DNA of 64,000 nt from an uncultured Opitutia bacterium (GTDB lineage Bacteria > Verrucomicrobiota > Verrucomicrobiia > Opitutales > Opitutaceae). Positions within the stretch are counted from its first letter, which is position 1; the number at the start of each line of letters is the position of its first letter. The notes under the pieces were generated by a model, which did no database searches, was not told the origin of the DNA, and worked only from the letters and a program-made list of their open reading frames with translations. This document shows, one piece after another, positions 1 to 9,572 of the stretch. The position numbers were made by a program, and so were the translations under genes. Where the stretch lies: assembly GCA_903877135.1 (NCBI GenBank), contig CAIRCN010000034.1, forward strand, positions 62,001 to 126,000. The letters are read 5' to 3'.

Positions 1-1410
1 TACGGCTACACCCGCGAGGAGTTCCTCGGCATGACGCTCCCGCAAATCTGCAATCCCGACGACGTGCCCCTGCTGCTCCAGCGGCAGATGCGGGACCGCA
101 CCGAAGGCGGTGCCAACTGCGAATTGCGGCACCGGCGGAAGAACGGAACGACGTTCCATGTGGAGACCTTCAGCCGCCCGCTGACTTTTGCCAGTCGCCC
201 GGCCCAGCTGTCGCTCGTCAACGACATCACGGAGAAAAAATTGCTCGAGGATCGCTTCCTCCACGCCCAGCGGCTCGAGAGCATCGGCATGCTTGCCACT
301 GGCATCGCCCACGATCTAAACAACGTGCTCGCCCCGATCGTGTTTGCCACCCCTATGCTGCGCGAAGGCCTCTCCTCCCCGCGAGACCTGAAAATTGTCG
401 ATACACTCGAAAAAAGTGTCGCACGCGGTGCCAATCTGGTAAAACAGATCCTCAGTTTTGCCCACACCGCCACTGGTGAGTTCCAGGCCACGCAGGTGAA
501 ACACCTCGCCCGCGATATTATCGCCGTCATTGAGGAAACATTTCCCAAGTCGGTCACGTTCGAGCACCACATTCCCTCCGACCTCTGGCCGGTGCAGGGC
601 AACGCCACCCAAATCCACCAAGCGCTGCTCAACCTCTGCGTCAACGCCCGCGACGCCATGCCACATGGCGGCAAGCTGCGCCTCATCGCGACCAACCGCC
701 GGCTCGACGCCGCCGAGGCGGCCTCCATCCCTGGCGCCCTGCCGGGCGTCTGGCTCGTGCTCGAGGTCGCCGACACCGGCACCGGCATTGCGCCCGATGT
801 GCTGGAGCACATTTGGACACCGTTCTTCACGACCAAAGCTGTCGGCAAAGGCACCGGGCTCGGTCTCTCCACAGTGCGCGGCATCGTCGCCGGCCACCAC
901 GGCTTTATTGAGTTGGACACGCAAGTCGGCCGCGGCACTTCTTTCCGCGTGTTTCTCCCCGCGATCGAAAGCGCAACACTCAAGTCGCCTGACCCCTTGG
1001 CTCCTGTGCAGCCCGGCGGCCACGGCGAACTCATCCTCGTGGTGGAAGACGAAACCGCCATCCGCCAGTTAATCTGCGATATCCTTCATCAGCATCGCTA
1101 TCGCGTGCTGGGCGCCGCCCATGGCGTGGAGGCGCTGGAGCTATTTGGCTCCCATCCAGGCGAATTCTCCCTCGTCATCACCGATGTCGACATGCCGCGC
1201 CTCGGCGGACTGAAGCTGACTCAGGCCCTATTGAAGATCAACCCCGGACTACCGCTCCTCGCCATGAGCGGGTTGTCCCGCAGTATCGATAGTGCCTCCG
1301 ATATCCCCGCGATTCAAGCGGTAGCACACGCGTTTCTCCGCAAGCCGTTTACCTCCGGCGAGCTGCTCAGCACCGTGTACCAACTGCTTCATCCAGCCGC
1401 CGCAACCTGA
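1..1410 (+). CDS. Hybrid sensor histidine kinase, 5' end cut by window edge
   Basis: Reading frame 1 is open from base 1, so the start lies upstream and 469 residues are visible. It begins inside a PAS domain (YGYTREEFLGM at the edge) that ends in a PAC motif (DITEKK). A HisKA-type dimerisation helix follows with phosphoacceptor His104 in GIAHDLNN, then an HATPase_c domain (N-box NLCVNARDAM, DTGTGI, GTGLGLSTV) and a C-terminal receiver with phospho-Asp395 (ITDVDMP) and a KPF lysine near the end. The kinase should autophosphorylate and pass phosphate to its own receiver and perhaps to the response regulator that starts 4 bp downstream. The signal sensed is unknown because the N-terminus is missing. 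The H-box is intact here, unlike the fourth gene of this operon. Confidence 0.9.
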   Translation, partial: YGYTREEFLGMTLPQICNPDDVPLLLQRQMRDRTEGGANCELRHRRKNGTTFHVETFSRPLTFASRPAQLSLVNDITEKKLLEDRFLHAQRLESIGMLATGIAHDLNNVLAPIVFATPMLREGLSSPRDLKIVDTLEKSVARGANLVKQILSFAHTATGEFQATQVKHLARDIIAVIEETFPKSVTFEHHIPSDLWPVQGNATQIHQALLNLCVNARDAMPHGGKLRLIATNRRLDAAEAASIPGALPGVWLVLEVADTGTGIAPDVLEHIWTPFFTTKAVGKGTGLGLSTVRGIVAGHHGFIELDTQVGRGTSFRVFLPAIESATLKSPDPLAPVQPGGHGELILVVEDETAIRQLICDILHQHRYRVLGAAHGVEALELFGSHPGEFSLVITDVDMPRLGGLKLTQALLKINPGLPLLAMSGLSRSIDSASDIPAIQAVAHAFLRKPFTSGELLSTVYQLLHPAAAT

Positions 1411-1414
1411 CCCC

Positions 1415-1861
1415 ATGCCCTCCATCCTTCTCATTGATGACGACGCCTTGTTTCGCGAAACCCTCGGCGATGCACTCACCGAAAACGGCTATACGGTCAG
1501 GCAAGCCGCCGATGGTGCGGAGGGCACGAGGCTGCTGCGCACCATGCCCGTCGATCTTGTGCTCACGGACATCGTGATGCCGAGGCAAGAGGGACTCGAG
1601 ACCATCAAGGCGCTCCGTCGCATCTATCCCAAGCTGGGAATCATCGCGATGTCGGGCGGTCTGGCGCAGGCCGCCCCGTTTTACCTCAAGATTGCCGGCG
1701 ACTTCGGCGCCCAGCGCACGCTCCAAAAACCGTTCGACCTTCCCACGCTGCTGACCGCGATCACCGAAGTGCTCGCCTCCGAGGGCATAAGCCCCCCGCC
1801 CGCTTCCGCGCCAACCCACCCAGACTCCGGCTCTTCTCCAACGACCAATGACCCAAATTGA
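1415..1861 (+). CDS. Single-domain response regulator (CheY-like)
   Basis: This 148-aa protein is a receiver domain with the acidic pocket IDDD (residues 7-10), phospho-acceptor Asp52 in LVLTDIVMP and a conserved lysine in LQKPF. No DNA-binding or enzymatic output domain follows, only a Pro/Ser/Thr-rich tail of about 25 residues. It starts 4 bp after the upstream hybrid kinase and overlaps or abuts the next kinase gene, so it is probably co-translated with both. It could be a phosphorelay shuttle or a regulator that works by protein contact. Family assignment is secure; the partner is inferred from position. Confidence 0.9.
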   Translation: MPSILLIDDDALFRETLGDALTENGYTVRQAADGAEGTRLLRTMPVDLVLTDIVMPRQEGLETIKALRRIYPKLGIIAMSGGLAQAAPFYLKIAGDFGAQRTLQKPFDLPTLLTAITEVLASEGISPPPASAPTHPDSGSSPTTNDPN

Positions 1862-4800
1862 GGAGCCCGTCATGCCGCCCTCTCAATCTTTAACCTCATC
1901 GCCCCACCGAGCCCGGACCGCGTCGACGTTCAAGTTGTGGCATTACACACTGGCTGCGGGGCTAGTGTGGACAGCGCTGATGGCTGCATCCCTGGGCTGG
2001 AGTCGCTTCGAGCAGCGGCGCGGGATATTGGACAGCGCTCGGCACTATGCGCAAATCAGCTTTCAGAAAGAGATTCTGTTTCGGTTCCGGGCGGATGACC
2101 ATGGGGTCTCCGCGCCGGCCACGAACAAGGTGACGCCAAATCCCAGTCTGGCACGCGCCGAGGAACGCGCCTTGGTTTCCGAGCCCATGCTGCGGCAGAT
2201 GCTGGAGCGAAGCCCTGAACCCGCTGGGTATCGCAGCCATCTCGCGAGTCTCAAACCGACGTGGCCCGAAAATATGGCAGACCCTTGGGAGGCCGAGGCG
2301 CTCAAGGCCTTGGCGAACGGGAATACCGAAGTCGCGTCCGTCGCCACGATGGATGGCGAGGAATATGTGCGCGTCATGCGTCCCCTGGTGACCGAGGCCA
2401 GTTGTCTGCATTGCCACGGTGTCCAAGATTACAAAATAGGCGAAATTCACGGTGGCATGTCCGTGTCCGTGCCCTTGGCAGCGTTGAGCACCGCTGAACA
2501 GCCGGAGTCGGCCGCGCTTGTGATGGTCGACGGCATCATCTGGGGTTTGGGGCTGGGGGTCATCGGTTTTGGTGCGCGCCGGGCGAAGGCGCGCAACGCA
2601 GAGCGGGCCGCAGCAGAGACTTTATTGCAGGAGAGCGAGGAGCAGTTTCGCACCCTGACCGCCGCCGCCCAGAACGCCATCCTCACGATGGATGAGCAAG
2701 GCCGGGTGCAGTTCTGGAACGCGGCGGCCGAGCGGATGTTTGGCCATGCGGCAGGCGAGGTTCTCAACCGCAACCTGCAAGATTTGATTGTGCCGGCGCG
2801 CTTCCTGCCGGCCCATCTCGCAACCTTCCCCCAGTGGCAGCAGACTGGCGAAGGCCCGGCCATCGGCAAAACGCTGGAGCTGGCCGCGGTGCGCAAAGAC
2901 GGCACCGAGTTTCCGATCGAGCTATCGCTGTCGTCCATGCAACCGGGCGGACGGCGGATGGCCGTCGCCATCATTCGCGACATGACCGAGCGCAAGCGAG
3001 CGGAAGCGATGCACGCGGCACTGCTCAGGATCTCCGATGCCGCGCAAGAGGCCGCGGATCTGCCGGCGGCGTTTCGGCGCATCCATGAAATTGTCGGCGA
3101 GTTGCTGTCGGCGCAGAATTTCTACGTCGCGCTCCATGATGCGCCCACAGATCTACTAAGTTTTCCCTACTTTGTGGACGAGGTCGACCCCGTGCCAGCA
3201 CCGCGCCACCCAGGCAATGGGCTTACGGGCATGGTCCTGCGCACCGGCCAACCACTGTTGCTCACCGCCGAGAAGATCGAAGCCATGCATCGCGCGGGGC
3301 AAATCTCGCTTGTCGGCACGCCCCCGAAAGATTGGCTGGGTGTGCCCCTCATTACCCACAACCAGAGTATAGGCGTGCTCGCGGTCCAGATTTATTCGGG
3401 ATCGGTGCACTACACCGCCGGAGATCTTGAGCTGCTACTCTACGTGTCGCGGCAAATCGCCACCGCCATCGAACGCAAGCAAGCGGAGCAGACGTTGCAC
3501 AAGAGCGAAACCCGCTTCCGAAGCCTGTTTGACAACGCCCCCGTCGGCTACCACGAAATCGACAGCACCGGCCGCATTGTCCGTGTCAATCGCACTGAGT
3601 TGCAGTTGCTTGGCTACACCGAGGCGGAAATGATGGGTCACCCCATCGCTGAATTTGCCGCGGACCCGGCGGCATCGGCGGCGGTCGTGCAAGCCAAGTT
3701 GTCGGGGAAAATGCCGCCCGGCATCGCGTTCGAGCGCCAAGTGCGCCGCAAGGACGGTTCGCTGCTCGAAGTCATCAATAACGACAAACTCATCCTCGAC
3801 GCCGCCGGGCGAATCATGGGCATTCGCAGCTCGATGCAAGACAACACCGGGGCTAAACGCGCGGCCGAGCAGGTGCGAAAACTCTCCACAGCGGTGGAGC
3901 AGAGCCCGGCGAGCATCGTGATCACTGATCTGGCCGGAAACATCGAATATACCAACCCGCGCTTTACCGAGGTGACCGGTTACAGCGCCGTAGAGGCGCA
4001 GGGCCAAAATCCCCGGATCCTGAAGTCGGGCGAACTCCCGCGTGAGGTCTACAAAAAGCTCTGGGATACGATCACGGCGGGTGATACGTGGCGGGGGGAA
4101 TTTCACAACAAGAAAAAGAACGGCGAATTATTTTGGGAAGAAGCTTCTATCTCGCCGATCCGCAACGCCGACGGTCGCACGACCCACTATCTCGCGGTGA
4201 AGATGGACATCACCGCGCGCAAACAGACCGAGCGCGAGTTGCGGGCGGCGAAAGCAGCCGCCGAATCCGCCGCCCAAGCCAAGAGCGAATTCCTCGCGAC
4301 GATGAGCCACGAAATCCGCACGCCGATGAATGGCGTCATCGGCATGACCGGCCTCCTGCTCGACACCCAGCTGACCCGGGAGCAGCGTCAGTTCGCCGAG
4401 TCGGTGCGCAATTCCGGGGAGAACCTGATGACGGTCATCAACGATATCCTCGACTTCTCCAAGATCGAGGCTGGCAAGCTCACCTTTGAAGTCCTCGACT
4501 TCGATCTGGTGGAAACCATCGAAGGCACGCTGGACATGCTGGCCGAGCGGGCGCAGGGCAAGGGTATCGAACTGCTCGATGGCATCGCGCCGGAGGTGAC
4601 CACGCGGCTGCGGGGCGACCCGGGGCGCCTGCGCCAAGTGATCACCAACCTCCTTGGCAATGCGATCAAATTCACGGACCACGGCGAAGTGGTGTTACGG
4701 GTGCAACGGGAGAGTGAAACGTCGACCCACGTGGTGCTGCGGTTCAACGTGGTCGACACCGGCATCGGAATCCCGCCGGAGGTGCAGGGCCGGTTGTTCC

Positions 4801-5849
4801 AATCCTTCACTCAAGCCGACAGCTCGACCACGAGAAAATATGGTGGCACCGGTCTGGGCCTGGCAATCTCCAAGCAGCTCGTCAGCATGATGCACGGGCA
4901 AATCGGCGTGGTGAGCGAGCCCGGTCAAGGCGCCACCTTCTGGTTCACGGCCCAGTTCGAAAAGCAGACGGGCGCGCCCAAACCGGAGAAAATAGCCGCC
5001 AAGAATCTGTTTAACCTCCGGGTGCTGGTGGTCGACGACAACGCCACGAACCGCCAGATCCTGCGGCACCAGATTTTTGCCTGGAAGATGCAGAAGGGCA
5101 GCGCGGCGAGTGGCTACGAAGCCCTCAAAATCCTCCGGGCTGCAGCGGCCGCCGGCGAACCTTACGACCTCGCGCTGCTCGACATGCAGATGCCGGAAAT
5201 GGACGGCATGACACTGGCGAAGGCCATCAAGGCCGACCCCGCCATCGCACAGACGCACCTGATCATGCTGACTTCGCTCGGGCACCGGTTCGAAGCCGAG
5301 GAACTGCGGGCCGCCGGCCTCGAAGCCTATCTGATCAAACCTGTCAAACAGTCGCGCCTGCTCGACTGCCTCGCCGATGTCATGGGCAATGGGTTGTTGG
5401 CCGATCCCGCCGAGGCGGCGCTGGCGCCACAGAAGGAGTCCCTGCCACTCCTGCGACACCATCTCCTCGTCGCGGAAGACAATCAGGTGAACCAAAAGAT
5501 CGCCGTGGCCCAGTTGAAAAAACTGGGTTGCACGGTGGATGTAGTGTCCAACGGCCTCGAGGTGCTGGAAGCCCTGCCTCGCGGCAAATATGATCTGGTC
5601 TTCATGGATTGCCAAATGCCCGAGATGGACGGCTATGAGGCGACTCGCGCTATCAGAAAACGCGAAGAAGACCGCCAGCATCCTTGTCGCTGGCGCGCGC
5701 CGGTTCACATCATCGCAATGACCGCTAATGCGATGCAAGGTGACCGGGAGAAATGCCTCGCGGCCGGGATGGATGATTATGTCACCAAGCCGATTCGGCT
5801 GACCGAACTGCAAGCGGCCATCGAGCGCGCCGGCCGCCCGGAGTTATGA
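1848..5849 (+). CDS. Large hybrid histidine kinase with CxxCH (Tll0287/DUF3365-type) sensor, PAS-GAF-PAS-PAS and two receivers
   Basis: The 1333-aa protein has a TM helix near residues 33-50, an extracytoplasmic region with a c-type haem motif C186-L-H-C189-H190 in a DUF3365/Tll0287-like context, and a second TM near 224-242. PAS, GAF and two more PAS domains follow, then HisKA with His821 ([10 protein letters not shown]), HATPase_c ([10 protein letters not shown]) and two receivers with Asp1112 ([11 protein letters not shown]) and Asp1254 ([11 protein letters not shown]). The likely input is redox state or a gas ligand at a periplasmic haem, which is inferred from the motif. The start used overlaps the upstream gene by 14 bp; ATG 1872, 10 bp after that gene, is an alternative. 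The next gene overlaps its stop by 4 bp. Confidence 0.9.
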   Translation: MTQIEEPVMPPSQSLTSSPHRARTASTFKLWHYTLAAGLVWTALMAASLGWSRFEQRRGILDSARHYAQISFQKEILFRFRADDHGVSAPATNKVTPNPSLARAEERALVSEPMLRQMLERSPEPAGYRSHLASLKPTWPENMADPWEAEALKALANGNTEVASVATMDGEEYVRVMRPLVTEASCLHCHGVQDYKIGEIHGGMSVSVPLAALSTAEQPESAALVMVDGIIWGLGLGVIGFGARRAKARNAERAAAETLLQESEEQFRTLTAAAQNAILTMDEQGRVQFWNAAAERMFGHAAGEVLNRNLQDLIVPARFLPAHLATFPQWQQTGEGPAIGKTLELAAVRKDGTEFPIELSLSSMQPGGRRMAVAIIRDMTERKRAEAMHAALLRISDAAQEAADLPAAFRRIHEIVGELLSAQNFYVALHDAPTDLLSFPYFVDEVDPVPAPRHPGNGLTGMVLRTGQPLLLTAEKIEAMHRAGQISLVGTPPKDWLGVPLITHNQSIGVLAVQIYSGSVHYTAGDLELLLYVSRQIATAIERKQAEQTLHKSETRFRSLFDNAPVGYHEIDSTGRIVRVNRTELQLLGYTEAEMMGHPIAEFAADPAASAAVVQAKLSGKMPPGIAFERQVRRKDGSLLEVINNDKLILDAAGRIMGIRSSMQDNTGAKRAAEQVRKLSTAVEQSPASIVITDLAGNIEYTNPRFTEVTGYSAVEAQGQNPRILKSGELPREVYKKLWDTITAGDTWRGEFHNKKKNGELFWEEASISPIRNADGRTTHYLAVKMDITARKQTERELRAAKAAAESAAQAKSEFLATMSHEIRTPMNGVIGMTGLLLDTQLTREQRQFAESVRNSGENLMTVINDILDFSKIEAGKLTFEVLDFDLVETIEGTLDMLAERAQGKGIELLDGIAPEVTTRLRGDPGRLRQVITNLLGNAIKFTDHGEVVLRVQRESETSTHVVLRFNVVDTGIGIPPEVQGRLFQSFTQADSSTTRKYGGTGLGLAISKQLVSMMHGQIGVVSEPGQGATFWFTAQFEKQTGAPKPEKIAAKNLFNLRVLVVDDNATNRQILRHQIFAWKMQKGSAASGYEALKILRAAAAAGEPYDLALLDMQMPEMDGMTLAKAIKADPAIAQTHLIMLTSLGHRFEAEELRAAGLEAYLIKPVKQSRLLDCLADVMGNGLLADPAEAALAPQKESLPLLRHHLLVAEDNQVNQKIAVAQLKKLGCTVDVVSNGLEVLEALPRGKYDLVFMDCQMPEMDGYEATRAIRKREEDRQHPCRWRAPVHIIAMTANAMQGDREKCLAAGMDDYVTKPIRLTELQAAIERAGRPEL

Positions 5850-7117
5850 CGAGCGAGGCAAACTCGGATAGAACCAAGCTGAGCGTGCGCGAGGCGAGGA
5901 CAGACTCTCCCACCACCGGCCAATCGGCTCTCCAGCAGGAAACGCCAGCCGCCTTCGCGTCGTTCGATACTCTCGATACCCTGAGGATGGCCGCACTCGC
6001 ACAAATTGCCGGGAAAATTGCTCCGGCCCTCAGCGACTCGCTCACCGTGATCCGAGGTCACGCCGGCTGGTTGCTGGACCACGCCGACCCTGCCGCGGCG
6101 ACGCAGGAACCACTGAACCAGATCTACACCGCAGCGGAAAAAGCCGGCGGTTTGCTCCGGCAGTTGTTGATTTTCAGCCGTCAACAAACGAAGCAGGCAG
6201 GCGCCCTGGATCTGAATGGTCTCATTCGCGAAACCGCCAGTGTGCTGAACCGGCTCTTGGGCAGCAACATTCATCAGGAATTTCATCTCGCCGACAACCT
6301 GCCACTTGTCGTGGCGGACCCGGACATGATGGAGCAACTCATCATCATACTTGCGCAAAATGCGCGCGACGCAATGCCCACCGGTGGACGCCTCCTGTTC
6401 AAGACCGAGGCGGCGGATACTGTAGGCGAATCCGCGACAGGAGGGTCCGAAGGCATGGAGATGAAATTTGTTACCCTGAGTGTCGAAGATACTGGCCATG
6501 GTATTTCACCCGAGATTTTACCCCAAGTCTTCGAGCCATTCTTCACCACCAAGGCTGGGGGCACAAACACCGGGTTGGGGCTGGCCACCGTTTTCGGTAT
6601 CGTCAAGCAGCACCATGGCTGGCTGGCAGTGGAAAGTGCAGTCAATGGAGGAACGAGGTTCAAGATAACCCTGCCTGCTGCTCCGACCAATGTGATAGCC
6701 GGGGCCAGAGCCGGAGCGGAAACGCGCAATCGAAAAGGCAACGAAACAATTCTCCTCGTCGAAGACGATGCCGCCGTGCGGGAGTTGACCGTCTTCATCC
6801 TCCACGGCCAAGGCTACCGGGTGTTGCAAGCCGGCTCCGGCCCCGATGCGTTGGAGGTCTGGAAATGGCACGCTTCGCGCATTCGGCTGCTTCTGACCGA
6901 TATGGTTCTTGAAGACCACATGACCGGATTGGAGCTCGCGACCAAACTGCGAGCAGAAGATCCAAGGCTGAAGGTGATCTGCACGAGCGGCCATCAGCGC
7001 GATGACATGGAGTGTTTTGCTGAACTAGCCGGAGACTATCATTTCCTCCAAAAACCGTGCCGGCCCAAAACGTTGCTTTCGACCGTGCGGGCCCTGCTCG
7101 ACGAAAAGCACCTCTGA
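5846..7117 (+). CDS. Histidine-kinase-like protein lacking the H-box histidine, with C-terminal receiver
   Basis: The 423-aa protein keeps the layout of the NtrB-like kinases seen upstream, but the H-box reads GKIAPALSD (residues 56-64) where GGIAHDFNN is expected. The phosphoacceptor His is Pro60 and the following Asp is Ala61. The ATPase domain looks intact (N-box AQNARDAMP, VEDTGHGI with Asp215, NTGLGLATV), as does the receiver with Asp352 (LLTDMVLED) and a KPC lysine. No TM segment or obvious sensor is present. Its ATG overlaps the preceding hybrid kinase stop (ATGA), so both are made together and it may act as a pseudokinase partner or a receiver sink. His72 or His79 could be alternative acceptors, but neither is in a canonical context. 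Confidence 0.85.
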   Translation: MTSEANSDRTKLSVREARTDSPTTGQSALQQETPAAFASFDTLDTLRMAALAQIAGKIAPALSDSLTVIRGHAGWLLDHADPAAATQEPLNQIYTAAEKAGGLLRQLLIFSRQQTKQAGALDLNGLIRETASVLNRLLGSNIHQEFHLADNLPLVVADPDMMEQLIIILAQNARDAMPTGGRLLFKTEAADTVGESATGGSEGMEMKFVTLSVEDTGHGISPEILPQVFEPFFTTKAGGTNTGLGLATVFGIVKQHHGWLAVESAVNGGTRFKITLPAAPTNVIAGARAGAETRNRKGNETILLVEDDAAVRELTVFILHGQGYRVLQAGSGPDALEVWKWHASRIRLLLTDMVLEDHMTGLELATKLRAEDPRLKVICTSGHQRDDMECFAELAGDYHFLQKPCRPKTLLSTVRALLDEKHL

Positions 7118-7142
7118 AAAGCCACCCTGAACTTCGAGCTTA

Positions 7143-7167
7143 GAGCATATCAAATAAAACTATAGCC
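7143..7167 (+). repeat. Left terminal inverted repeat of the IS630 element
   Basis: This 25-bp end begins GAGCATATC, is preceded by TA, and pairs with the right end at 8121-8145 with five mismatches. Confidence 0.85.
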
Positions 7168-7197
7168 ACCGATTAGGGTTCGTGGTCGGGTTTGGGG

Positions 7198-8138
7198 ATG
7201 AAGAAGACACTGTCAGTGGACCTGCGGGAAAGGATCGTGGCGGCCTACGACGCGCAGGAAGGGACGAGGGCAGAGGTGGCGAAGCGCTTCAATGTGTCGG
7301 TGGGCATGGTGAAGAAGTTGCTGGCCCAGAGGGCGAGAACCGGGGACCTCCGGCCGCGGCATCGGTTTTCGGGGCGGCGGGCGAGACTGCTGCCGAACCA
7401 TGGAGCAAAGCTGAAGCAACTCATCGCCGAGGAACCGGATCTCACGCTGGCAGAGATGAAGGATCGCCTGACGCTGGACTGAACGGTGGCGGCGATCCAC
7501 TGGGTGGTGAGCCGGCTGGGACTGACATATAAAAAAAGACGCTCCATGCGACCGAACAAAACCGGCCGGACGTGGCGCGGGCCAGACGGCGCTGGCGGCG
7601 GCGCCAAGGCGCGCTCGACCCGGCGCGTCTGATCTTCATCGACGAGTCGGCCGCCAAAACCAATCTGACGCGGCGGCGCGGCCGGGCGCCAAAGGGCGAG
7701 CGACTGGTCTGCCACGCGCCGCACGGCCACTGGCGAACCACCACCACGATCTCCTCGGTGCGGTTAAATGGGACCAGCGCCTGCATGACGATCAAGGGAG
7801 CGACCTCCACCGAGGTCTTCCAAGCCTATGTGCGCGAAGTGCTGGTTCCTGCGCTCAGATCCGGGGATCTTGTCATCATGGACAACCTTGGCGCTCACAA
7901 AAACGACCGCACGCTCCAGCTCATTGCCCAAGCCAGAGCCGAGGTCCGCTTCCTGCCCGCTTACTCGCCCGATTTGAACCCCATTGAGATGATGTGGAGC
8001 AAGGTGAAGTCTCTGCTCCGCACGGCCCAGGCCCGCACTTACCCCGACCTCCTTCGCGCCATCGCGGCCGCGCTGCGCGCCGTCACCGCCCAAGACGCTC
8101 TCGGCTGGTTTGCCGCTTGTGGCTACCGTTTTATTTGA
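7198..8138 (+). pseudogene. IS630-family DDE transposase, split by a TGA and a -1 frame change
   Basis: The first half (ATG 7198, stop TGA 7480-7482) carries an HTH (EVAKRFNVSVGMVKKLL) and the linker before the catalytic domain. Reading through the TGA in the same frame gives the expected VAAIHWVVSRLGLTYKK. Homology then moves to the -1 frame at a run of seven A (7531-7537), where KKTLHATEQNRPDVAR matches the family. The second half, open from 7572 to 8138, holds the catalytic motifs FIDES, IMDNLGAHK and NPIEMMWSKVK. IS630 elements can use programmed frameshifting at A-rich slippery sites, so the frame change alone might be functional. The extra TGA makes a full-length protein unlikely. Confidence 0.85.
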
Positions 8139-8145
8139 AACACTC
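8121..8145 (-). repeat. Right terminal inverted repeat of the IS630 element
   Basis: Read on the minus strand this begins GAGTGTTTC, shares the core TCAAATAAAAC with the left end, and is bordered by TA at 8146-8147. It overlaps the last codons and stop of the transposase. Confidence 0.85.
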
Positions 8146-8251
8146 TAGTGGCGCCGAGTTGCTCTGCGCCATGGAGCAACGCCTTCAGCCACTGAAAAAA
8201 CCTTGATCCAATCGCGCAATTTTAACCCGGCGCAAGCTTCGCGATTGTGGA

Positions 8252-9055
8252 CTACTCCAGCGCCACCGGGTTGCTCAACCGGCCGATGCCCTCGATCTCG
8301 ATCGTCACCGTGTCGCCGGGTTTGAGCCAGCGCGGCAGTGGTTTCGCCGCCATGCCTACGCCGTGCGGTGTGCCGGTCAAAATCACCGTTCCGGGCAGCA
8401 GCGTCGTGCTGCCGCTGAGAAATTCGATCAGCGCCGGCACATCGAAAATCATGTCCGACGTCGTCCAGTCCTGCACTTTCACGCCGTTGAGTTCGGTGGC
8501 GATCTTGAGACGGTTTGGCCCGGCAACCTCGTCCAACGTGACAAGCCGCGGCCCGAGCGGACAGAACGTGTCGAAGAACTTGCCGCGGCACCATTGACCG
8601 CCGCCTCGCTTGATCTGCCAGTCGCGGGCCGACACGTCGTTGGCGCAGGTCACCCCAAGCACGTAGTCGAGCGCCCGCTCCCGCGAAACATTCTTGCAGG
8701 CGCGGCCGATCACGACCGCCAGCTCGCACTCGTAATCCACTTCGGTGCTGGCAAGGTGCGTGGGGATCAGGATCGGGTCGCCAGGGTTTTGCAGGGTGTT
8801 GAGGCCTTTGACGAAAAGCACGGGCACCTCGGGCACCTTCATGCCCGACTCCTGCGCATGGTGGCGGTAATTGAGGCCGACGCCGAGGATCTGCGTCGGC
8901 ACGATCGGCGCTAGGAGCTTGCGCAAATCGGCACGCTCGGCGGTGACGCGGTGGGCGCCCAGCACATCGCCTTCGATGCGGAGCGAGGAGCCGTCGGTCT
9001 GCTCTGAGCCATAATGATTTTTGCCTGAGGAATCGCGGTAGCGGATGATTTTCAT
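8252..9055 (-). CDS. Fumarylacetoacetate hydrolase (FAH) family protein
   Basis: This 267-aa protein has the FAH fold signatures: GVGLNYRHHAQE (58-69), the metal ligands Glu109 and Glu111 in DYECELAVV, Asp140 in CANDVSARD, and the C-terminal LTGTPHGVG loop. Family members cleave or hydrate 2-oxo/2,4-dioxo acids with Mg2+, for example 2,4-diketo-3-deoxy-L-fuconate hydrolase, 2-oxopent-4-enoate hydratases and enzymes annotated as ureidoglycolate lyase. The RidA gene lies immediately upstream on the same strand (15 bp). The flanking lactonase-like, SDR and aldolase genes favour a sugar-acid role. A purine link is less likely because that cluster is 20 kb away. Confidence 0.88.
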   Translation of the reverse strand: MKIIRYRDSSGKNHYGSEQTDGSSLRIEGDVLGAHRVTAERADLRKLLAPIVPTQILGVGLNYRHHAQESGMKVPEVPVLFVKGLNTLQNPGDPILIPTHLASTEVDYECELAVVIGRACKNVSRERALDYVLGVTCANDVSARDWQIKRGGGQWCRGKFFDTFCPLGPRLVTLDEVAGPNRLKIATELNGVKVQDWTTSDMIFDVPALIEFLSGSTTLLPGTVILTGTPHGVGMAAKPLPRWLKPGDTVTIEIEGIGRLSNPVALE

Positions 9056-9070
9056 GGTCGGAAGTGAGGT

Positions 9071-9451
9071 TCAGGTGCGCGGCACGGCGACGCACTCAAT
9101 TTCGTAGTGCAGCGTAGTCGGCAGGCAGTTCGTCAGTGTCATGCGGGTGGGAAACGGCTCAGTGAAATATTCGCGGTAGAGTTCGTTGTAGCGTGTCAGG
9201 TTGGCAGGATCGCGGACGTAGTTGCGCGTCTGCACGACATGGGCGAGATCGCTGCCGGCCGCCTCAAGAATCTTGCGCATATTCTCGACCGAGCGGCGAA
9301 ACTCGCCCTCGAAAGTGTCGGGCACGATCTTGCCAGTGGAGTCAACCGACGCCTGGCCGGAAACGAAAATCAGATCGCCAGCGCGCACCGCGGGGCTGAA
9401 GGGAAGTGACGAAACCGGAGTGTTGGCGTCTTTGGGATAGGTGAGGTTCAT
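9071..9451 (-). CDS. RidA family enamine/imine deaminase
   Basis: The 126-aa protein matches the YjgF/YER057c/UK114 trimeric family in length and motifs: FVSGQASVD (29-37), Arg103 in FPTRMTL and the C-terminal IECVAV strand with Glu119. RidA proteins hydrolyse reactive enamines and imines released by PLP enzymes to 2-oxo acids. It is the first gene of a two-gene minus-strand unit with the FAH hydrolase and diverges from the amidohydrolase gene. A fold-III PLP enzyme is encoded 2 kb away and may be the source of its substrate, which is inference. Confidence 0.9.
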   Translation of the reverse strand: MNLTYPKDANTPVSSLPFSPAVRAGDLIFVSGQASVDSTGKIVPDTFEGEFRRSVENMRKILEAAGSDLAHVVQTRNYVRDPANLTRYNELYREYFTEPFPTRMTLTNCLPTTLHYEIECVAVPRT

Positions 9452-9572
9452 GGGAATTGGAAATCAGGCTGCGTGCCGGGATCGTGCGGCATCCGGGCAC
9501 GGCGGCAGAACATGTTTTGCGTTGCCTTCACTTCACAGGCTGAAACGTATCTTCGTCAATCCAATCAGCCTC

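Larger units (their letters stand above)
7143..8145 (+). mobile_element. IS630-family insertion sequence, about 1.0 kb, with decayed transposase
   Basis: The element is bounded by 25-bp imperfect terminal inverted repeats: 7143-7167, and the reverse complement of 8121-8145. They match at 20 of 25 positions and share the core TCAAATAAAAC. A TA dinucleotide sits directly outside each end (7141-7142 and 8146-8147), as expected for the TA target duplication of IS630/Tc1-mariner transposition. The inside encodes an IS630 transposase with an N-terminal helix-turn-helix and a DDE catalytic half. It sits 25 bp after the signalling operon and interrupts no recognisable gene. Confidence 0.9.

Noticed and set aside
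7182-7532. A 116-codon frame overlapping the first half of the transposase
   Set aside because: It lies in the same frame as the catalytic half but shows no homology before the A run. It is a shadow of the HTH half.
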